Shown here: positions 8,195 through 17,103 of the stretch, piece by piece
Numbering within the stretch: position 1 is the first letter of the stretch
Layout of the letters: every line of letters starts with the position of its first letter
Assembly (NCBI GenBank): GCA_022562275.1
Contig: JADFPP010000011.1
Span: 1 to 58,290 of the forward strand
Length of the DNA: 58,290 bases
Reading direction: 5' to 3'
From: Bacteroidota bacterium
GTDB lineage: Bacteria > Bacteroidota > Ignavibacteria > Ignavibacteriales > Ignavibacteriaceae
Made by a program: the position numbers and the translations under genes
Notes under the pieces: generated by a model
Told to the model about the DNA's origin: nothing
Databases searched by the model: none
What the model saw: the letters and a program-made list of their open reading frames with translations, nothing else

Positions 8195-9565
8195 ATGAAT
8201 TGGAATTCACTATTAAATGATAATAGACTCGGAACTGATAAAACTTCTACTAAGGATTCTTTAGATGGAAGAAGCCAATTCCAAAAAGACTTTGACCGTA
8301 TTGTTTTCTCTCCTGCATTCAGAAGGTTACAGGATAAAACACAAGTGTTTCCGTTACCGGAAAGTGATTTTGTTCATACAAGATTAACTCACAGCCTTGA
8401 GGTGTCAGTTGTTGGAAGATCACTCGGAAATCTTGTTGGTGAAACAATAATTGAAAGAAATTCAAAATTAAAAAAACAATTTACAAAATTTCATTTTGGT
8501 GATATTATTGCTGCTGCCTGCCTTGCCCATGATATTGGTAATCCTCCATTTGGTCATTCAGGCGAAGATGCAATTGCTGAATTTTTTAGGAAAGGAAATG
8601 GAAAAGATTTTGAAGATCAGATTGGTGACGAAAAGAAATGGGATGATCTGATAAATTACGAAGGCAATGCCCAGGGATTCAGAATAATTACAACTTTACA
8701 AAATCCGGATATTAAAGGTGGATTAAGATTAACTTATGCTACTCTTGCTGCTTTCACAAAGTATCCTAAAGAATCTTTCACATCAAATAAATTGAAGTAC
8801 CTAATAAAGAAGAATGCATATAAAAAATTTGGATTTTTTCAATCGGAAAAAGAAATATTTAAGGAAGTTGCTGAAAAGACAGAACTGGATTTTAAAATTA
8901 ACAATAACGATTATTGGTGGCACAGGCATCCATTAACATTACTTGTGGAGGCAGCCGATGATATATGCTATAGAATAATGGATCTTGAAGACGGGTTCAG
9001 ATTGGGTTTAATATCTTTTGTTGACACTGAAGAATTAATGATTTCTTTAGTTAACAAAAATGATTTGATGGATTACAAGGGAAGAGATGAAAATGAAAAA
9101 ATAGGATATCTTCGCGCAAAAGCTATAAGTAATTTAGTTGGCGAATTAGCGGATACATTTTTAGATGAAGAAGAAAACATTATTAGCGGTAAACTGGAAG
9201 ACGATTTAATTTCTGCAATTCCTAATGCAGAAAATTTGGAAAATATTAAATTAGTTTCAATTGATAAAATTTATCACACAAGAAGTGTAGTTGAAAGAGA
9301 AGTTGCAGGTTACGAAGTGCTCGCCGGTTTGCTTGATACGTTTATTCAAGCTTACAATGAATCTTATGCAGAACATCTATCACCAAAAAATCGTGCTGTA
9401 ATTAGTCTTCTTCCTAAAAGAATTACCACTGATAGAAATTATGATCTTTACAAACGATTATTGAAAATAACTGACTTTGTTTCGGGAATGACCGATTCGT
9501 TTGCGGTTTCTCTTTTTAGAAAAATAAAAGGAATTTCTTTACCGGGCGGAAGGGTAACTGAATGA
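8195..9565 (+). CDS. dgt: deoxyguanosinetriphosphate triphosphohydrolase-like protein
   Basis: HD-superfamily dNTPase that hydrolyses dNTPs to the nucleoside and tripolyphosphate. It is 456 residues long. The metal-binding HD signature is complete: His66 in TRLTHSLEVS, and His112-Asp113 in CLAHDIGNPPFGHSGED. A further conserved region is AADDICYRIMDLEDG. It is divergent from recG with a 144-nt spacer and convergent with the three-gene cassette downstream (23-nt gap). dGTPases can limit phage by depleting dNTPs, but this one looks like an ordinary core gene. Confidence 0.92.
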   Translation: MNWNSLLNDNRLGTDKTSTKDSLDGRSQFQKDFDRIVFSPAFRRLQDKTQVFPLPESDFVHTRLTHSLEVSVVGRSLGNLVGETIIERNSKLKKQFTKFHFGDIIAAACLAHDIGNPPFGHSGEDAIAEFFRKGNGKDFEDQIGDEKKWDDLINYEGNAQGFRIITTLQNPDIKGGLRLTYATLAAFTKYPKESFTSNKLKYLIKKNAYKKFGFFQSEKEIFKEVAEKTELDFKINNNDYWWHRHPLTLLVEAADDICYRIMDLEDGFRLGLISFVDTEELMISLVNKNDLMDYKGRDENEKIGYLRAKAISNLVGELADTFLDEEENIISGKLEDDLISAIPNAENLENIKLVSIDKIYHTRSVVEREVAGYEVLAGLLDTFIQAYNESYAEHLSPKNRAVISLLPKRITTDRNYDLYKRLLKITDFVSGMTDSFAVSLFRKIKGISLPGGRVTE

Positions 9566-9588
9566 CTAAAATTTCTAATTAGTATGAT

Positions 9589-10362
9589 TTAGTTGTTGTC
9601 AAACAAAAATTTTAATTTGGGTAAGATTACTTTCATTAATAAATCAGTTAAACTTAGCTTATATAGTTTGGATGGAATGTTGTCTGAGAAATGATTTTCA
9701 TTTTTTTGCTTTCCGTTTACTATTAAAATGTCTGATAATGCATTCTCTACTAGCTTTTCCTTCCATTTGGCCCTAACATCGTCTATAATTTTGCCGTCCT
9801 CAATAAATTTATCTCTAGCGATATGAAATTCTATATGCCAATAATTCAATTTGATCGGTTTATGTTTAATTTTTGTCTCACCTGATAATTCAAAGTTATC
9901 AATAATATCTTTATCAATATTAAATGTTTCAAAAATCTTTTTCTTTTCCTTTTTTTCAAAATTCTTTTTGTAAGGTATTTTTTTTCCATCGATATCATTT
10001 AATTTAAAGTATATTAGACAATAAGGAGTAATTATTTCAATACATTTGCTATAGTCGGATAACCTTACCCTTTCTCCCTCAGACCAAGGTTTAGAAGCAG
10101 AATTAAAGATCCTAAATTTGAAAAATTTGCTCTCGTGAATTTTTGTTAAAAAATACATTGATAACCCAATTGTGCTACTTAATTTACTCACTAAAGAATC
10201 TCTTCGAAGAAAGCCCAAATCATCAAAAGTATTATTATAATCTTTTAATGACCTTCTTATGAGAACATAATTAGATGGAGGTGTATTAATTTGAGTTAAA
10301 TCAATTTGACTTTTGTAGGTTAACTTAGGGATAATTTGTATAGGGTAACTTTCAATTTTCAT
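9589..10362 (-). CDS. hypothetical protein, third gene of the TIGR04255-like cassette
   Basis: I do not recognise a family in these 257 residues. The protein is soluble, with no signal peptide or membrane span, and has a strongly lysine-rich stretch around residues 125-160. It starts 2 nt after the stop of the 199-aa gene, so it is almost certainly cotranslated with it. The gene ends 23 nt from the convergent dgt. Codon use is AT-rich like the neighbours, so there is no sign of very recent transfer. Confidence 0.75.
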   Translation of the reverse strand: MKIESYPIQIIPKLTYKSQIDLTQINTPPSNYVLIRRSLKDYNNTFDDLGFLRRDSLVSKLSSTIGLSMYFLTKIHESKFFKFRIFNSASKPWSEGERVRLSDYSKCIEIITPYCLIYFKLNDIDGKKIPYKKNFEKKEKKKIFETFNIDKDIIDNFELSGETKIKHKPIKLNYWHIEFHIARDKFIEDGKIIDDVRAKWKEKLVENALSDILIVNGKQKNENHFSDNIPSKLYKLSLTDLLMKVILPKLKFLFDNN

Positions 10363-10364
10363 TA

Positions 10365-10964
10365 CTATGAATTAAGTGTTGAAATTCCCTCAATCAACTC
10401 ATTAAATTCTTTTTTAAAGGAAATTAGAAGTTCTTTTGAATGGAAAAGGCTGAAAAAAACATAATTATTTTGAAAAAAATCTGGATCACTAAGTGGAATA
10501 TTTACTATCAATAAGTAATCGTTGTTCAACATTATTCGTGCACTCAGATTCAAATCTGAAGATAAATCAAAGGCAATATCAGTATAATTCGATTTTGAAA
10601 TCGTATCAGCAATTTTAGATAGTATATTTTCGCTGATTTTTATTTCTTCACTTATAAATCGTTTGAATCTAAAAATCTCGTCTTGAATTTGCTCATATAA
10701 AGCATCAGACTTATTATACACTCTTAATTCAATAGAAGCTGTGCCAATGAACTTTTTATAAATCTCCAATTCTGTACTTCTAGAAATACTTCCGGATCCA
10801 GGTAGATAACTACCATATTGCAAATCTTGGATAAGTTTAAATTTCAGAGGGTCAATATATAACATAGGGCTTGACCTACCTAAGGCCTCTGTCCTTTCTT
10901 CACTTGGTTCAATTTGTAATTCTATGTTTTCCGTACCTTGGGGTGTAGTTAAATACTCGTTCAT
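10365..10964 (-). CDS. hypothetical protein, middle gene of the TIGR04255-like cassette
   Basis: I do not recognise a family in these 199 residues. The N-terminal 50 residues look flexible (Pro/Gly/Ser-rich). The remainder alternates short amphipathic helices and beta strands, with a possible partner-binding fold around IEIYKKFIGTASIELRVY. No signal peptide or membrane segment is seen. It lies 7 nt after the TIGR04255-like gene and 2 nt before the 257-aa gene, so it is probably one subunit of a multi-protein unit. Confidence 0.75.
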   Translation of the reverse strand: MNEYLTTPQGTENIELQIEPSEERTEALGRSSPMLYIDPLKFKLIQDLQYGSYLPGSGSISRSTELEIYKKFIGTASIELRVYNKSDALYEQIQDEIFRFKRFISEEIKISENILSKIADTISKSNYTDIAFDLSSDLNLSARIMLNNDYLLIVNIPLSDPDFFQNNYVFFSLFHSKELLISFKKEFNELIEGISTLNS

Positions 10965-10971
10965 TTATTAC

Positions 10972-11688
10972 TCAATATTCTGGATTTAATGATTTAATAA
11001 ACTCCTCATCAAGTATAGAAAAAAAGAGTTCTTTTTCTTCGGAATGAAGATAATCAATGACTTTGTATAGTGACTCATTAATTTCTTGAGATAAATTTAG
11101 GGTTTGTGATGCATCTATATCAATGAGTAGCCCCGAATATGGCTTATTCTGTTTTTTTGCCGTTGTATCTTCATGAATTCTTAATAAAAGTGATATATCT
11201 TCTTTATTAAGAATTGAATGAACTACTCTTTTTTCTTGATTGTAACCTGCTGGTGATTTAAGTTCAAGTTGAACTCTACACACATCAGTGATTGATTTAG
11301 CATTAGGAAAAATACTGATATATCGAACACCAACTCTATTTATCGAGGTGATATCAACCGAGGAACTAATTTTTTTTAAATCCTCTTTAATATTTGAAAA
11401 ATATGTTTTCCAAAGGGGGTATTCCCCTAAATTTTCAAACAAAATTACATCTTCACTAAATGAGAGAGAAAATTTTTCATCACTCATTTGATAATCAGAT
11501 TTGTGCCTTATCATAGCCTGAGTCTTTAGCTCAGGAGGAAGTCCGATGTATTTAAGATTAGTATATTTTGTTGAAAAAAGTTTGTAGATGGAATTCAGTA
11601 CTTTTTCTCGATCTAAATTAAAATTCAATCTAATTTCAACAACTGAACTTAGAAGAGGATCTGGGTTTATTTTTCTTGGTAATTTCAT
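10972..11688 (-). CDS. TIGR04255-like protein, first gene of a three-gene cassette
   Basis: A 238-residue protein whose layout resembles the sporadically distributed TIGR04255 family of unknown function. The N-terminal segment is NPDPLLSSVVEIRLNF, the middle contains SINRVGVRYISIFPN, and an acidic C-terminal helix region begins SLYKVIDYLHSEEK and carries a terminal strand/helix. I base the family call on remembered motif pattern, not a search. It opens a tight leftward operon with two unrelated unknown genes (7-nt and 2-nt gaps). The patchy distribution of the family and the compact operon suggest an accessory function, perhaps defence or a toxin/antitoxin-like role, but nothing in the sequence shows catalysis. 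Confidence 0.6.
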   Translation of the reverse strand: MKLPRKINPDPLLSSVVEIRLNFNLDREKVLNSIYKLFSTKYTNLKYIGLPPELKTQAMIRHKSDYQMSDEKFSLSFSEDVILFENLGEYPLWKTYFSNIKEDLKKISSSVDITSINRVGVRYISIFPNAKSITDVCRVQLELKSPAGYNQEKRVVHSILNKEDISLLLRIHEDTTAKKQNKPYSGLLIDIDASQTLNLSQEINESLYKVIDYLHSEEKELFFSILDEEFIKSLNPEY

Positions 11689-11839
11689 AAATACAATTAT
11701 AATATCACTTACATATTCAATTTAATAAAAAAAAATATATGTTCTATGTTTTTATTTGTAGTTCTAAAATATGACTATTAGACATTATCTTTATTTGAAA
11801 GTTCCGTATATGAGAGATAAAAAGGTCTACCCGACTCAT

Positions 11840-12835
11840 TTATTCCATTTTCATATCCCTTGTCATTAAATCAGTTGTAGCTTTAACCGGATCTTTATCT
11901 TCGAAAAGAATTTTATAAACTTCATTTGTTATCGGAGTTTCAACATCAAATTTTTTGGCAAGCTGAGAAGCTGAACGGCTTGTTTCAACACCTTCGGCAA
12001 CCATCTCCATTGATTTTAATATTTGTTTTAATTTTTTCCCTTTACCAAGCTGCTCTCCAACGTACCTGTTTCTGCTGTGTTTACTCATACAGGTTACAAT
12101 TAAATCGCCCATACCTGAAAGCCCTGCAAATGTTTCAGGATGCGCGCCCATTGCCGAACCTAATCGGGATATCTCCGAAACACCTCTTGTCATTATCGCT
12201 GCCTTGGTATTATCACCGAATCCTGCACCGTCGATAATTCCAGCACCAATTGCTATTACATTTTTAAATGCACCACCCAGTTCAACACCAAGAATATCTG
12301 TTGAAGAATATACCCGGAAATAGGAATTCATAAAAGCTGCTTGAATTGATTTTGAAGTGACAGGTTCTTCGGATGCTGCAGTTACCGCAGTTGGAATACT
12401 TCGGCTTACTTCTTCAGCATGGCTCGGTCCGGATAGAACTCCAATTTGATCATTAGCCAGTAAAGGATGAACATCCTTTAACATTTGAGTCATGGTGAGC
12501 AAAGTTCCTTTTTCAATGCCTTTGGATACGCTAACAAGGATTGAATTTTTAATATCCGAAAAGTCTATCTTCTTTACAACACTTCTTAGAAATTGCGAAG
12601 GTACAGCAAGAATTATCAAATTTTTATCACCTGTTGATTCTCCAAGATCATAAGAGATCTTCATTTCCTTTGGGATTGAAACACCAGGCAAGTAGCGGGA
12701 ATTGACGTGCTTTTTTATTAATTCTTTGGCATAACTTTTTTTGTATTCCCAGAGAATTACATCGTGTCCATTATAATGAAGTAAGATTGCGAGGGTAGTT
12801 CCCCATCCTCCGGCGCCTAGTACGGAGACTTTCAT
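11840..12835 (-). CDS. gpsA: NAD(P)-dependent glycerol-3-phosphate dehydrogenase
   Basis: Reduces dihydroxyacetone phosphate to sn-glycerol-3-phosphate, the backbone for phospholipids. The 331 residues include the dinucleotide-binding motif GAGGWGTTLA at 7-16, the catalytic-lysine region GGAFKNVIAIGAGIIDGAGFGDNTKAA, and GLSGMGDLIVTC. It lies 4 nt downstream of plsY in the same orientation, so the two enzymes that make and first acylate glycerol-3-phosphate are coupled. Confidence 0.96.
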   Translation of the reverse strand: MKVSVLGAGGWGTTLAILLHYNGHDVILWEYKKSYAKELIKKHVNSRYLPGVSIPKEMKISYDLGESTGDKNLIILAVPSQFLRSVVKKIDFSDIKNSILVSVSKGIEKGTLLTMTQMLKDVHPLLANDQIGVLSGPSHAEEVSRSIPTAVTAASEEPVTSKSIQAAFMNSYFRVYSSTDILGVELGGAFKNVIAIGAGIIDGAGFGDNTKAAIMTRGVSEISRLGSAMGAHPETFAGLSGMGDLIVTCMSKHSRNRYVGEQLGKGKKLKQILKSMEMVAEGVETSRSASQLAKKFDVETPITNEVYKILFEDKDPVKATTDLMTRDMKME

Positions 12836-12839
12836 TTAA

Positions 12840-13517
12840 TCAGGAATTTTGTTTCTTTTTGAAACTAAGTTTGCTTTCAGTTCCATTAAAAATTTTAACG
12901 ACGTTTTTTCTATGTGTGTATATAATAAAGATTGTTAAAAAGATTACAAATGGGAGGATAGTATTATACCCATTAATATGTCCATGAAAAACATTTTCTC
13001 TTAAAATAAGGCTAACCGGGATAGAAATTGTAGCAATTAATGAGCCGAGTGAAACATATTTTGAAATAGTAACAACAAGAATAAAGACACCAACTGCAAT
13101 TAACATCTCCACCGTAATTAACATTAGAAGCATACCAAGTCCTGTTGCAATACCTTTTCCACCTCTAAATCCAGCAAAAACAGTCCACACATGACCAATT
13201 ACAGCAGATATGCCTGCAATAATTTGTACGAGTGTAAAATCATCGAAAGGAGAAACATTCGCAAAAGGAAGAGGTCCGAAATATAACCTTGCAACAATAA
13301 CTACTGCAAGTGCACCCTTTAATGTATCGAGCAAAATAACTAAAAAACCATGCTTCCAGCCAAGTACACGCATAACATTTGTACCGCCGGCACTACCGCT
13401 GCCATGGTTACGAATATCAATTCCTTTTGCAAATTTACTTACAATTATACCTGTGGGAACTGATCCTACCAAATAGGAGAGAATAACTATTATTGCTAAT
13501 AAAAACATTTCATTCAA
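12840..13517 (-). CDS. plsY: acyl-phosphate:glycerol-3-phosphate acyltransferase
   Basis: Integral-membrane enzyme that transfers an acyl group from acyl-phosphate to glycerol-3-phosphate, the first acylation of phospholipid synthesis. It is 225 residues long. The three conserved loops are visible: GSVPTGIIVSKF near the N-terminus, the glycine-rich GSGSAGGTNVMRVLG, and FRGGKGIATGLG. Several hydrophobic spans agree with a PlsY topology. It is followed after 4 nt by gpsA. Upstream is a 150-nt spacer with no clear promoter. Confidence 0.95.
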   Translation of the reverse strand: MNEMFLLAIIVILSYLVGSVPTGIIVSKFAKGIDIRNHGSGSAGGTNVMRVLGWKHGFLVILLDTLKGALAVVIVARLYFGPLPFANVSPFDDFTLVQIIAGISAVIGHVWTVFAGFRGGKGIATGLGMLLMLITVEMLIAVGVFILVVTISKYVSLGSLIATISIPVSLILRENVFHGHINGYNTILPFVIFLTIFIIYTHRKNVVKIFNGTESKLSFKKKQNS

Positions 13518-13669
13518 ATTTAATTACAATAAAACCTAACAAATTAAATACTAAAAAACAACGAAAAACATTACTATTCAACACATTTATTAATACTCTG
13601 TTACCCTTAATTTGATGCGTATTATAGGATAAAGGGTTCTTTAAATATCCGCAAATTTTTCATCGGTTT

Positions 13670-15142
13670 TTACCAATATTTCTTCAAATTACTGTTCGAA
13701 TGTATGGTCATACAGCCAAGAATATTTTTTACATATTCCACTTTTCTCATTCCAACTAATGTTGAAGATATCTCTTCCAATGCATTTATAAACATTATTG
13801 CTTTCTGAGATAAGGTTAAATTCTGCTGCTTGCTATCCAGATATTTATTTAATTTACTATACATCTGTTTATTCTTTTCATTCCATTGCCGTGCCAAATT
13901 ACTTTCTATTGAATCCAATGTTATGTTAACCAAAACAGCGTAGTTATTTAGTAAATTTATAATATTGTCGTCATCTTCGAAATAATTACCGAACGTATCT
14001 ATTATAAAATTTGCTCTTGGAATCAGGTAAGAACTTTTTATATCTTTAAACTGACTTGGGCTTTCAAATTCATCATTTTTACTTTCAAGTAATTTACCAA
14101 GCGAGAGACAATCCAGAAGATTTTTTTTATCGTTTAAATTTTCGTTCATCTTGTTTACATATTTATCGATCAATTCTTTTTCAAGACCGCATAACTTGGA
14201 TATCAACTCATTTACTTCTTCCCTGTTTCTATTCTCTCTAATATTAAAATCTGTTAAGCGAACAATTTTATTATTCATAATTGAATTCAGAGGTCTGTTT
14301 ATAAGAACACCCAAATCTTTCTCTCTCGCAAATTCAAGTAAAGATTTCGAACTACCCATTTGATTTTTATTTGTTACAGCTCCTCTTTCAATCAGGTTAA
14401 GCGGGAATTGAATAACCGCAAAGTGATTGTCGTTAGAAATTTCTGTAGCAATATTATAAATAAACTCCAGTGAAGTAAAATCCTTCTTATCCTCTGCTTC
14501 TACAAAAGTATTTGAAGAGATTCCGTAATATGAAATTCTTCCATTTTTAACCTCCCATTCCAGATACTCGAATGCCTGCCTTATTCTGCGGTAGTACTCA
14601 ATCTTCATTTCTTTGTGTGAAGTTATTTCGGAATGTGTTAGAAAGTATTCCGGATTATGAAGTAAGTAAACATCAACTTTTTTTTGTTGAAGATATTTAA
14701 GGGATTTTTGGAGTTGATCTTCAAGAAAAACAGGATGAATACAATGCCAAAGCCCGGGATTACATTTTACAATTTCCGGATAAGGATTTCCCGCGGTTTC
14801 TCTCTCTTTGGCAATTGCCAGGTTATCACCCTGAAGATAACCTCCTTTAGTAATTACAATTATATCATCAAAAGTAATTCGATCTTCAGATAATAGTTTT
14901 TGTAGCACTCTCCCGATTAACCTCTCACTTCCGCCGAGTGAATAATTTGATGAAGTATCTATTAAATTAATACCATGCTGCAAAGCATATTCCAGTGCAA
15001 GGTGATGTTCAGGAATTGGATCATCAACTCTGTATGCTCCAAAACCACAAACACTTGCCGTGAATCCAGTTTTGCCAAGTTTCTTATACTGCAAATCAGG
15101 GTACTTTGATGAGTAATAAACTGTTGAAGATGTAGTTGCCAA
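13670..15142 (-). CDS. aldo/keto reductase with a large internal insertion
   Basis: NAD(P)H-dependent oxidoreductase of the AKR superfamily. The catalytic tetrad is visible: Asp62 and Tyr67 (IDTSSNYSLGGSE), Lys99 (VITKGG) and His162 (LLHNPEY). At 490 residues it is much longer than the usual 300-350. The normal C-terminal element, SSTLVGMRKVEYVKNIL, is still present near residues 455-475. The extra length is therefore an insertion of about 140 mostly helical, charged residues between about 305 and 445. The physiological substrate cannot be told. It is monocistronic, and its start is divergent from the DUF4295-like gene. Confidence 0.85.
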   Translation of the reverse strand: MATTSSTVYYSSKYPDLQYKKLGKTGFTASVCGFGAYRVDDPIPEHHLALEYALQHGINLIDTSSNYSLGGSERLIGRVLQKLLSEDRITFDDIIVITKGGYLQGDNLAIAKERETAGNPYPEIVKCNPGLWHCIHPVFLEDQLQKSLKYLQQKKVDVYLLHNPEYFLTHSEITSHKEMKIEYYRRIRQAFEYLEWEVKNGRISYYGISSNTFVEAEDKKDFTSLEFIYNIATEISNDNHFAVIQFPLNLIERGAVTNKNQMGSSKSLLEFAREKDLGVLINRPLNSIMNNKIVRLTDFNIRENRNREEVNELISKLCGLEKELIDKYVNKMNENLNDKKNLLDCLSLGKLLESKNDEFESPSQFKDIKSSYLIPRANFIIDTFGNYFEDDDNIINLLNNYAVLVNITLDSIESNLARQWNEKNKQMYSKLNKYLDSKQQNLTLSQKAIMFINALEEISSTLVGMRKVEYVKNILGCMTIHSNSNLKKYW

Positions 15143-15234
15143 TCACCACTCCGATTATTATTGTTCGTGATTTTAATTTAGGGAATATATTTCGAATAGA
15201 ATAAAAATATAAAGTTTTTATCCGATAGTTGGTT

Positions 15235-15265
15235 TTTGTTTTGAGGATGATATTGAATATATTTG
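15235..15265 (+). promoter_or_regulatory. Bacteroidota-type promoter for the DUF4295-like gene
   Basis: TTTG (15235..15238), then exactly 19 nt, then TATATTTG (15258..15265). This is an essentially perfect match to the Bacteroidota consensus. The expected transcription start is near 15273, which leaves a very short leader with the ribosome-binding site TAAGGAGA at 15277..15284. Confidence 0.75.
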
Positions 15266-15292
15266 CACCTCAAATTTAAGGAGATTAAAAGA

Positions 15293-15457
15293 ATGGCAAA
15301 ATCAAAGTCATTTGCTGATAAAGCTAAAGGCAAAAAAAAAGTAGATCATATTACGGTAAAATTTATTAAATCTGTAAAATCAGAAAAAGGTACATATAAA
15401 TTCAATGAAAAATTTGTGCGATTAGATAATATTAGTAAAATAACCGAACTAAAGTAA
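15293..15457 (+). CDS. small basic protein resembling DUF4295 (ribosome-associated type)
   Basis: A 54-residue, strongly basic protein beginning MAKSKSFADKAKGKKK. I chose the ATG at 15293 because TAAGGAGA lies 8 nt upstream and the promoter places the transcript start after the more distal in-frame ATG at 15263. Its second half (TYKFNEKFVRLDNISKI) resembles the small DUF4295 proteins that Bacteroidota often encode beside rpmB-rpmG and that are thought to be ribosome-associated. Here it stands alone. The family call is from pattern only and is moderate; the gene itself is well supported. Confidence 0.65.
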   Translation: MAKSKSFADKAKGKKKVDHITVKFIKSVKSEKGTYKFNEKFVRLDNISKITELK

Positions 15458-15555
15458 ATAGATAGATATTAAGCGGTGAGAGCTGTTTTTTTCATCCCCA
15501 CTTCCAACTCATTTCTAAATTTCAGTACAATCCATATTTCACTTCTTTGATTAAT

Positions 15556-15767
15556 TTAACTCAGGTTGACCGGTAAATTTTTTTGTTATTAAAAAACCAT
15601 TTGCCAAGGCATCCCTACGGGAGAAACGATTTAATTATTAAGTCGGCTATTAAGTAACCCACGACTTAAGCCTGCCTGTCCGGTAGGCAGGTCGCGGGTT
15701 ACTGAAACAAAAAAGTTTTTTTAACCGTTTTAACGGTTTATCAAAACAACCGGTCAACTTGAGTTAA
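15556..15767. repeat. MITE-like element with 19-bp terminal inverted repeats
   Basis: The left arm (15556..15574, TTAACTCAGGTTGACCGGT) is the reverse complement of the right arm (15749..15767) with one mismatch. Inside are a nested hairpin CCTGCCT/AGGCAGG near 15668..15690 and a wider imperfect stem built from AACCCACGACT and AGTCGCGGGTT-like arms. There is no open reading frame. The rest of the 493-nt gene-free stretch (15458..15950) holds nothing else I can identify except the DUF4097 leader. Confidence 0.7.
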
Positions 15768-15950
15768 TTAAATTTTTGTGTATAAGATTACCATTAAAAT
15801 TATATAGTTTCAACACTAAATAATTCCTAACTGATTTATACGAATTTAATAATAAGAGGGGTAATATGCAGGTGAATAACTTGTCAATCAACGATTAAAG
15901 TAACCATTTATATATAATTGTTGTCTAATAAATAAAACAAACAGGCAAAT

Positions 15951-16757
15951 ATGAAAAAGTTATCAGTACTAATCATAATACTTATTATTGCATTCCAGTT
16001 TCTTACTGCATGCAACAATTACGTCTACAGCAACGGAGATCTTGAAGTAATAAGGGAGGAAAGATTTCCGATTTCCCGGGGCAAAGAGCTAAAAGTTAAA
16101 GTTGATGGCGGCGATGTAACCGTAACCGGCTGGGATAGATCGGAGGTGTATATAAAAGTTTTAGGTAACGAGAACGCCCGGGAAAAACTTGATTTCATTT
16201 TTGATAACAACGATTCTTATGTAGAGTTCAGAACAAAAACAAAATCTTTATTCAGCAGCTGGTTTTCATATCTTTCGCTAAAGATTGAAGTAAAAATTCC
16301 TGAGAAATTCAATACTAAGATCCACACATCCGGAGGTGATCTTAGATTACGCGGTGTTGAAGGCAGTCACGATCTAAATACATCCGGTGGTGATATCGTG
16401 TGTAAAGAATTCAGGGGAAAACTTGAAGCTTCTACGTCTGGTGGAGATGTTGTTCTTGTCGGTTCGGATTGTGCCATAATTGCACAAACCTCAGGTGGAG
16501 ATATTAAACTGAATTATTCCGGTGAGAATATGGGAATTGATCTTTCCACTTCGGGTGGAGATATACTGATAAAACTTCCGGAGAATTTTGATGCTGCAAT
16601 GGAATTATCAACTTCCGGGGGAGATGTAAGTTGTAATCTATCATTGAATAATGTAACTAAGCTTTCAGAATCAAAAATTATTGCTGATCTGAACAATGGC
16701 GGAAAGGAGTTTATTGCTCACACCTCTGGCGGCGATATTGATGTTAGGAAAAAATAG
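15951..16757 (+). CDS. DUF4097-type lipoprotein with seven TSGGD repeats
   Basis: A 268-residue exported lipoprotein: a hydrophobic signal (residues 5-19) ends in a lipobox, LTAC. The mature protein is a repetitive beta structure in which TSGGD(I/V/L) recurs seven times, about every 18-35 residues (first near residue 125, last at the C-terminus). This matches DUF4097/DUF4098 beta-helical proteins, often annotated adhesin-like. Each repeat probably forms one coil of a right-handed beta solenoid on the membrane surface. The function is unknown. It sits between two inverted-repeat elements and has no operon partners. Confidence 0.8.
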   Translation: MKKLSVLIIILIIAFQFLTACNNYVYSNGDLEVIREERFPISRGKELKVKVDGGDVTVTGWDRSEVYIKVLGNENAREKLDFIFDNNDSYVEFRTKTKSLFSSWFSYLSLKIEVKIPEKFNTKIHTSGGDLRLRGVEGSHDLNTSGGDIVCKEFRGKLEASTSGGDVVLVGSDCAIIAQTSGGDIKLNYSGENMGIDLSTSGGDILIKLPENFDAAMELSTSGGDVSCNLSLNNVTKLSESKIIADLNNGGKEFIAHTSGGDIDVRKK

Positions 16758-16826
16758 TAACTCTGCCTTGAGATACACTGTGGAAAGAAAATAATAATTA
16801 ACTTACGCCACATAATATTATTTGAA

Positions 16827-17014
16827 TTGCCACGACTTTTAAGAGGTTGTTGCAGAGCTAATTATTGTCACACTGAATCCGGCAGTTGCCGGATGAAGTG
16901 TCTTAACTTTATTAAGGATGAGATTCTTCTCCGAAGGAGTCCTTCGGACATTCCGCTACGCTCCATTCAGAATGACATTCGTGACTTGTGCAACGCAGAC
17001 TTAAGTCGTGGCAA
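16827..17014. repeat. MITE/REP-like element with 11-bp terminal inverted repeats
   Basis: The ends TTGCCACGACT (16827..16837) and AGTCGTGGCAA (17004..17014) are perfect inverted repeats. The inner part contains the palindromes CCGGCAGTTGCCGG and CCGAAGGAGTCCTTCGG and an AGAATGACA core. A short open frame across it (16827..17036) is the repeat itself, not a gene. With the adjacent terminator it accounts for the 346-nt stretch between the DUF4097 gene and trxA. Confidence 0.7.
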
Positions 17015-17051
17015 GTTAAAAACAGATTTTGCTTAACATGAGTAATTAATT

Positions 17052-17083
17052 ATAAAAAAGGGCAGAATTGCTTCTGCCCTTTT
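17052..17083 (-). terminator. intrinsic terminator of trxA
   Basis: A perfect 12-bp stem, AAAAGGGCAGAA/TTCTGCCCTTTT, with a 4-nt loop (17068..17071). On the minus strand it is followed by a run of T residues. It lies 20 nt past the trxA stop codon. Confidence 0.8.
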
Positions 17084-17103
17084 AACAACAAATTTAAATG
17101 AGA

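Noticed and set aside
8195-9565. dgt as part of the adjacent unknown cassette (dNTP-depletion defence)
   Set aside because: dgt is on the opposite strand, convergent, and looks like the normal core enzyme. There is no evidence of a link.
16827-17036. A 69-codon open frame on the + strand, rich in Cys and Arg
   Set aside because: It lies wholly within an inverted-repeat element with nested palindromes, has no ribosome-binding site, and its residues follow the palindromes.
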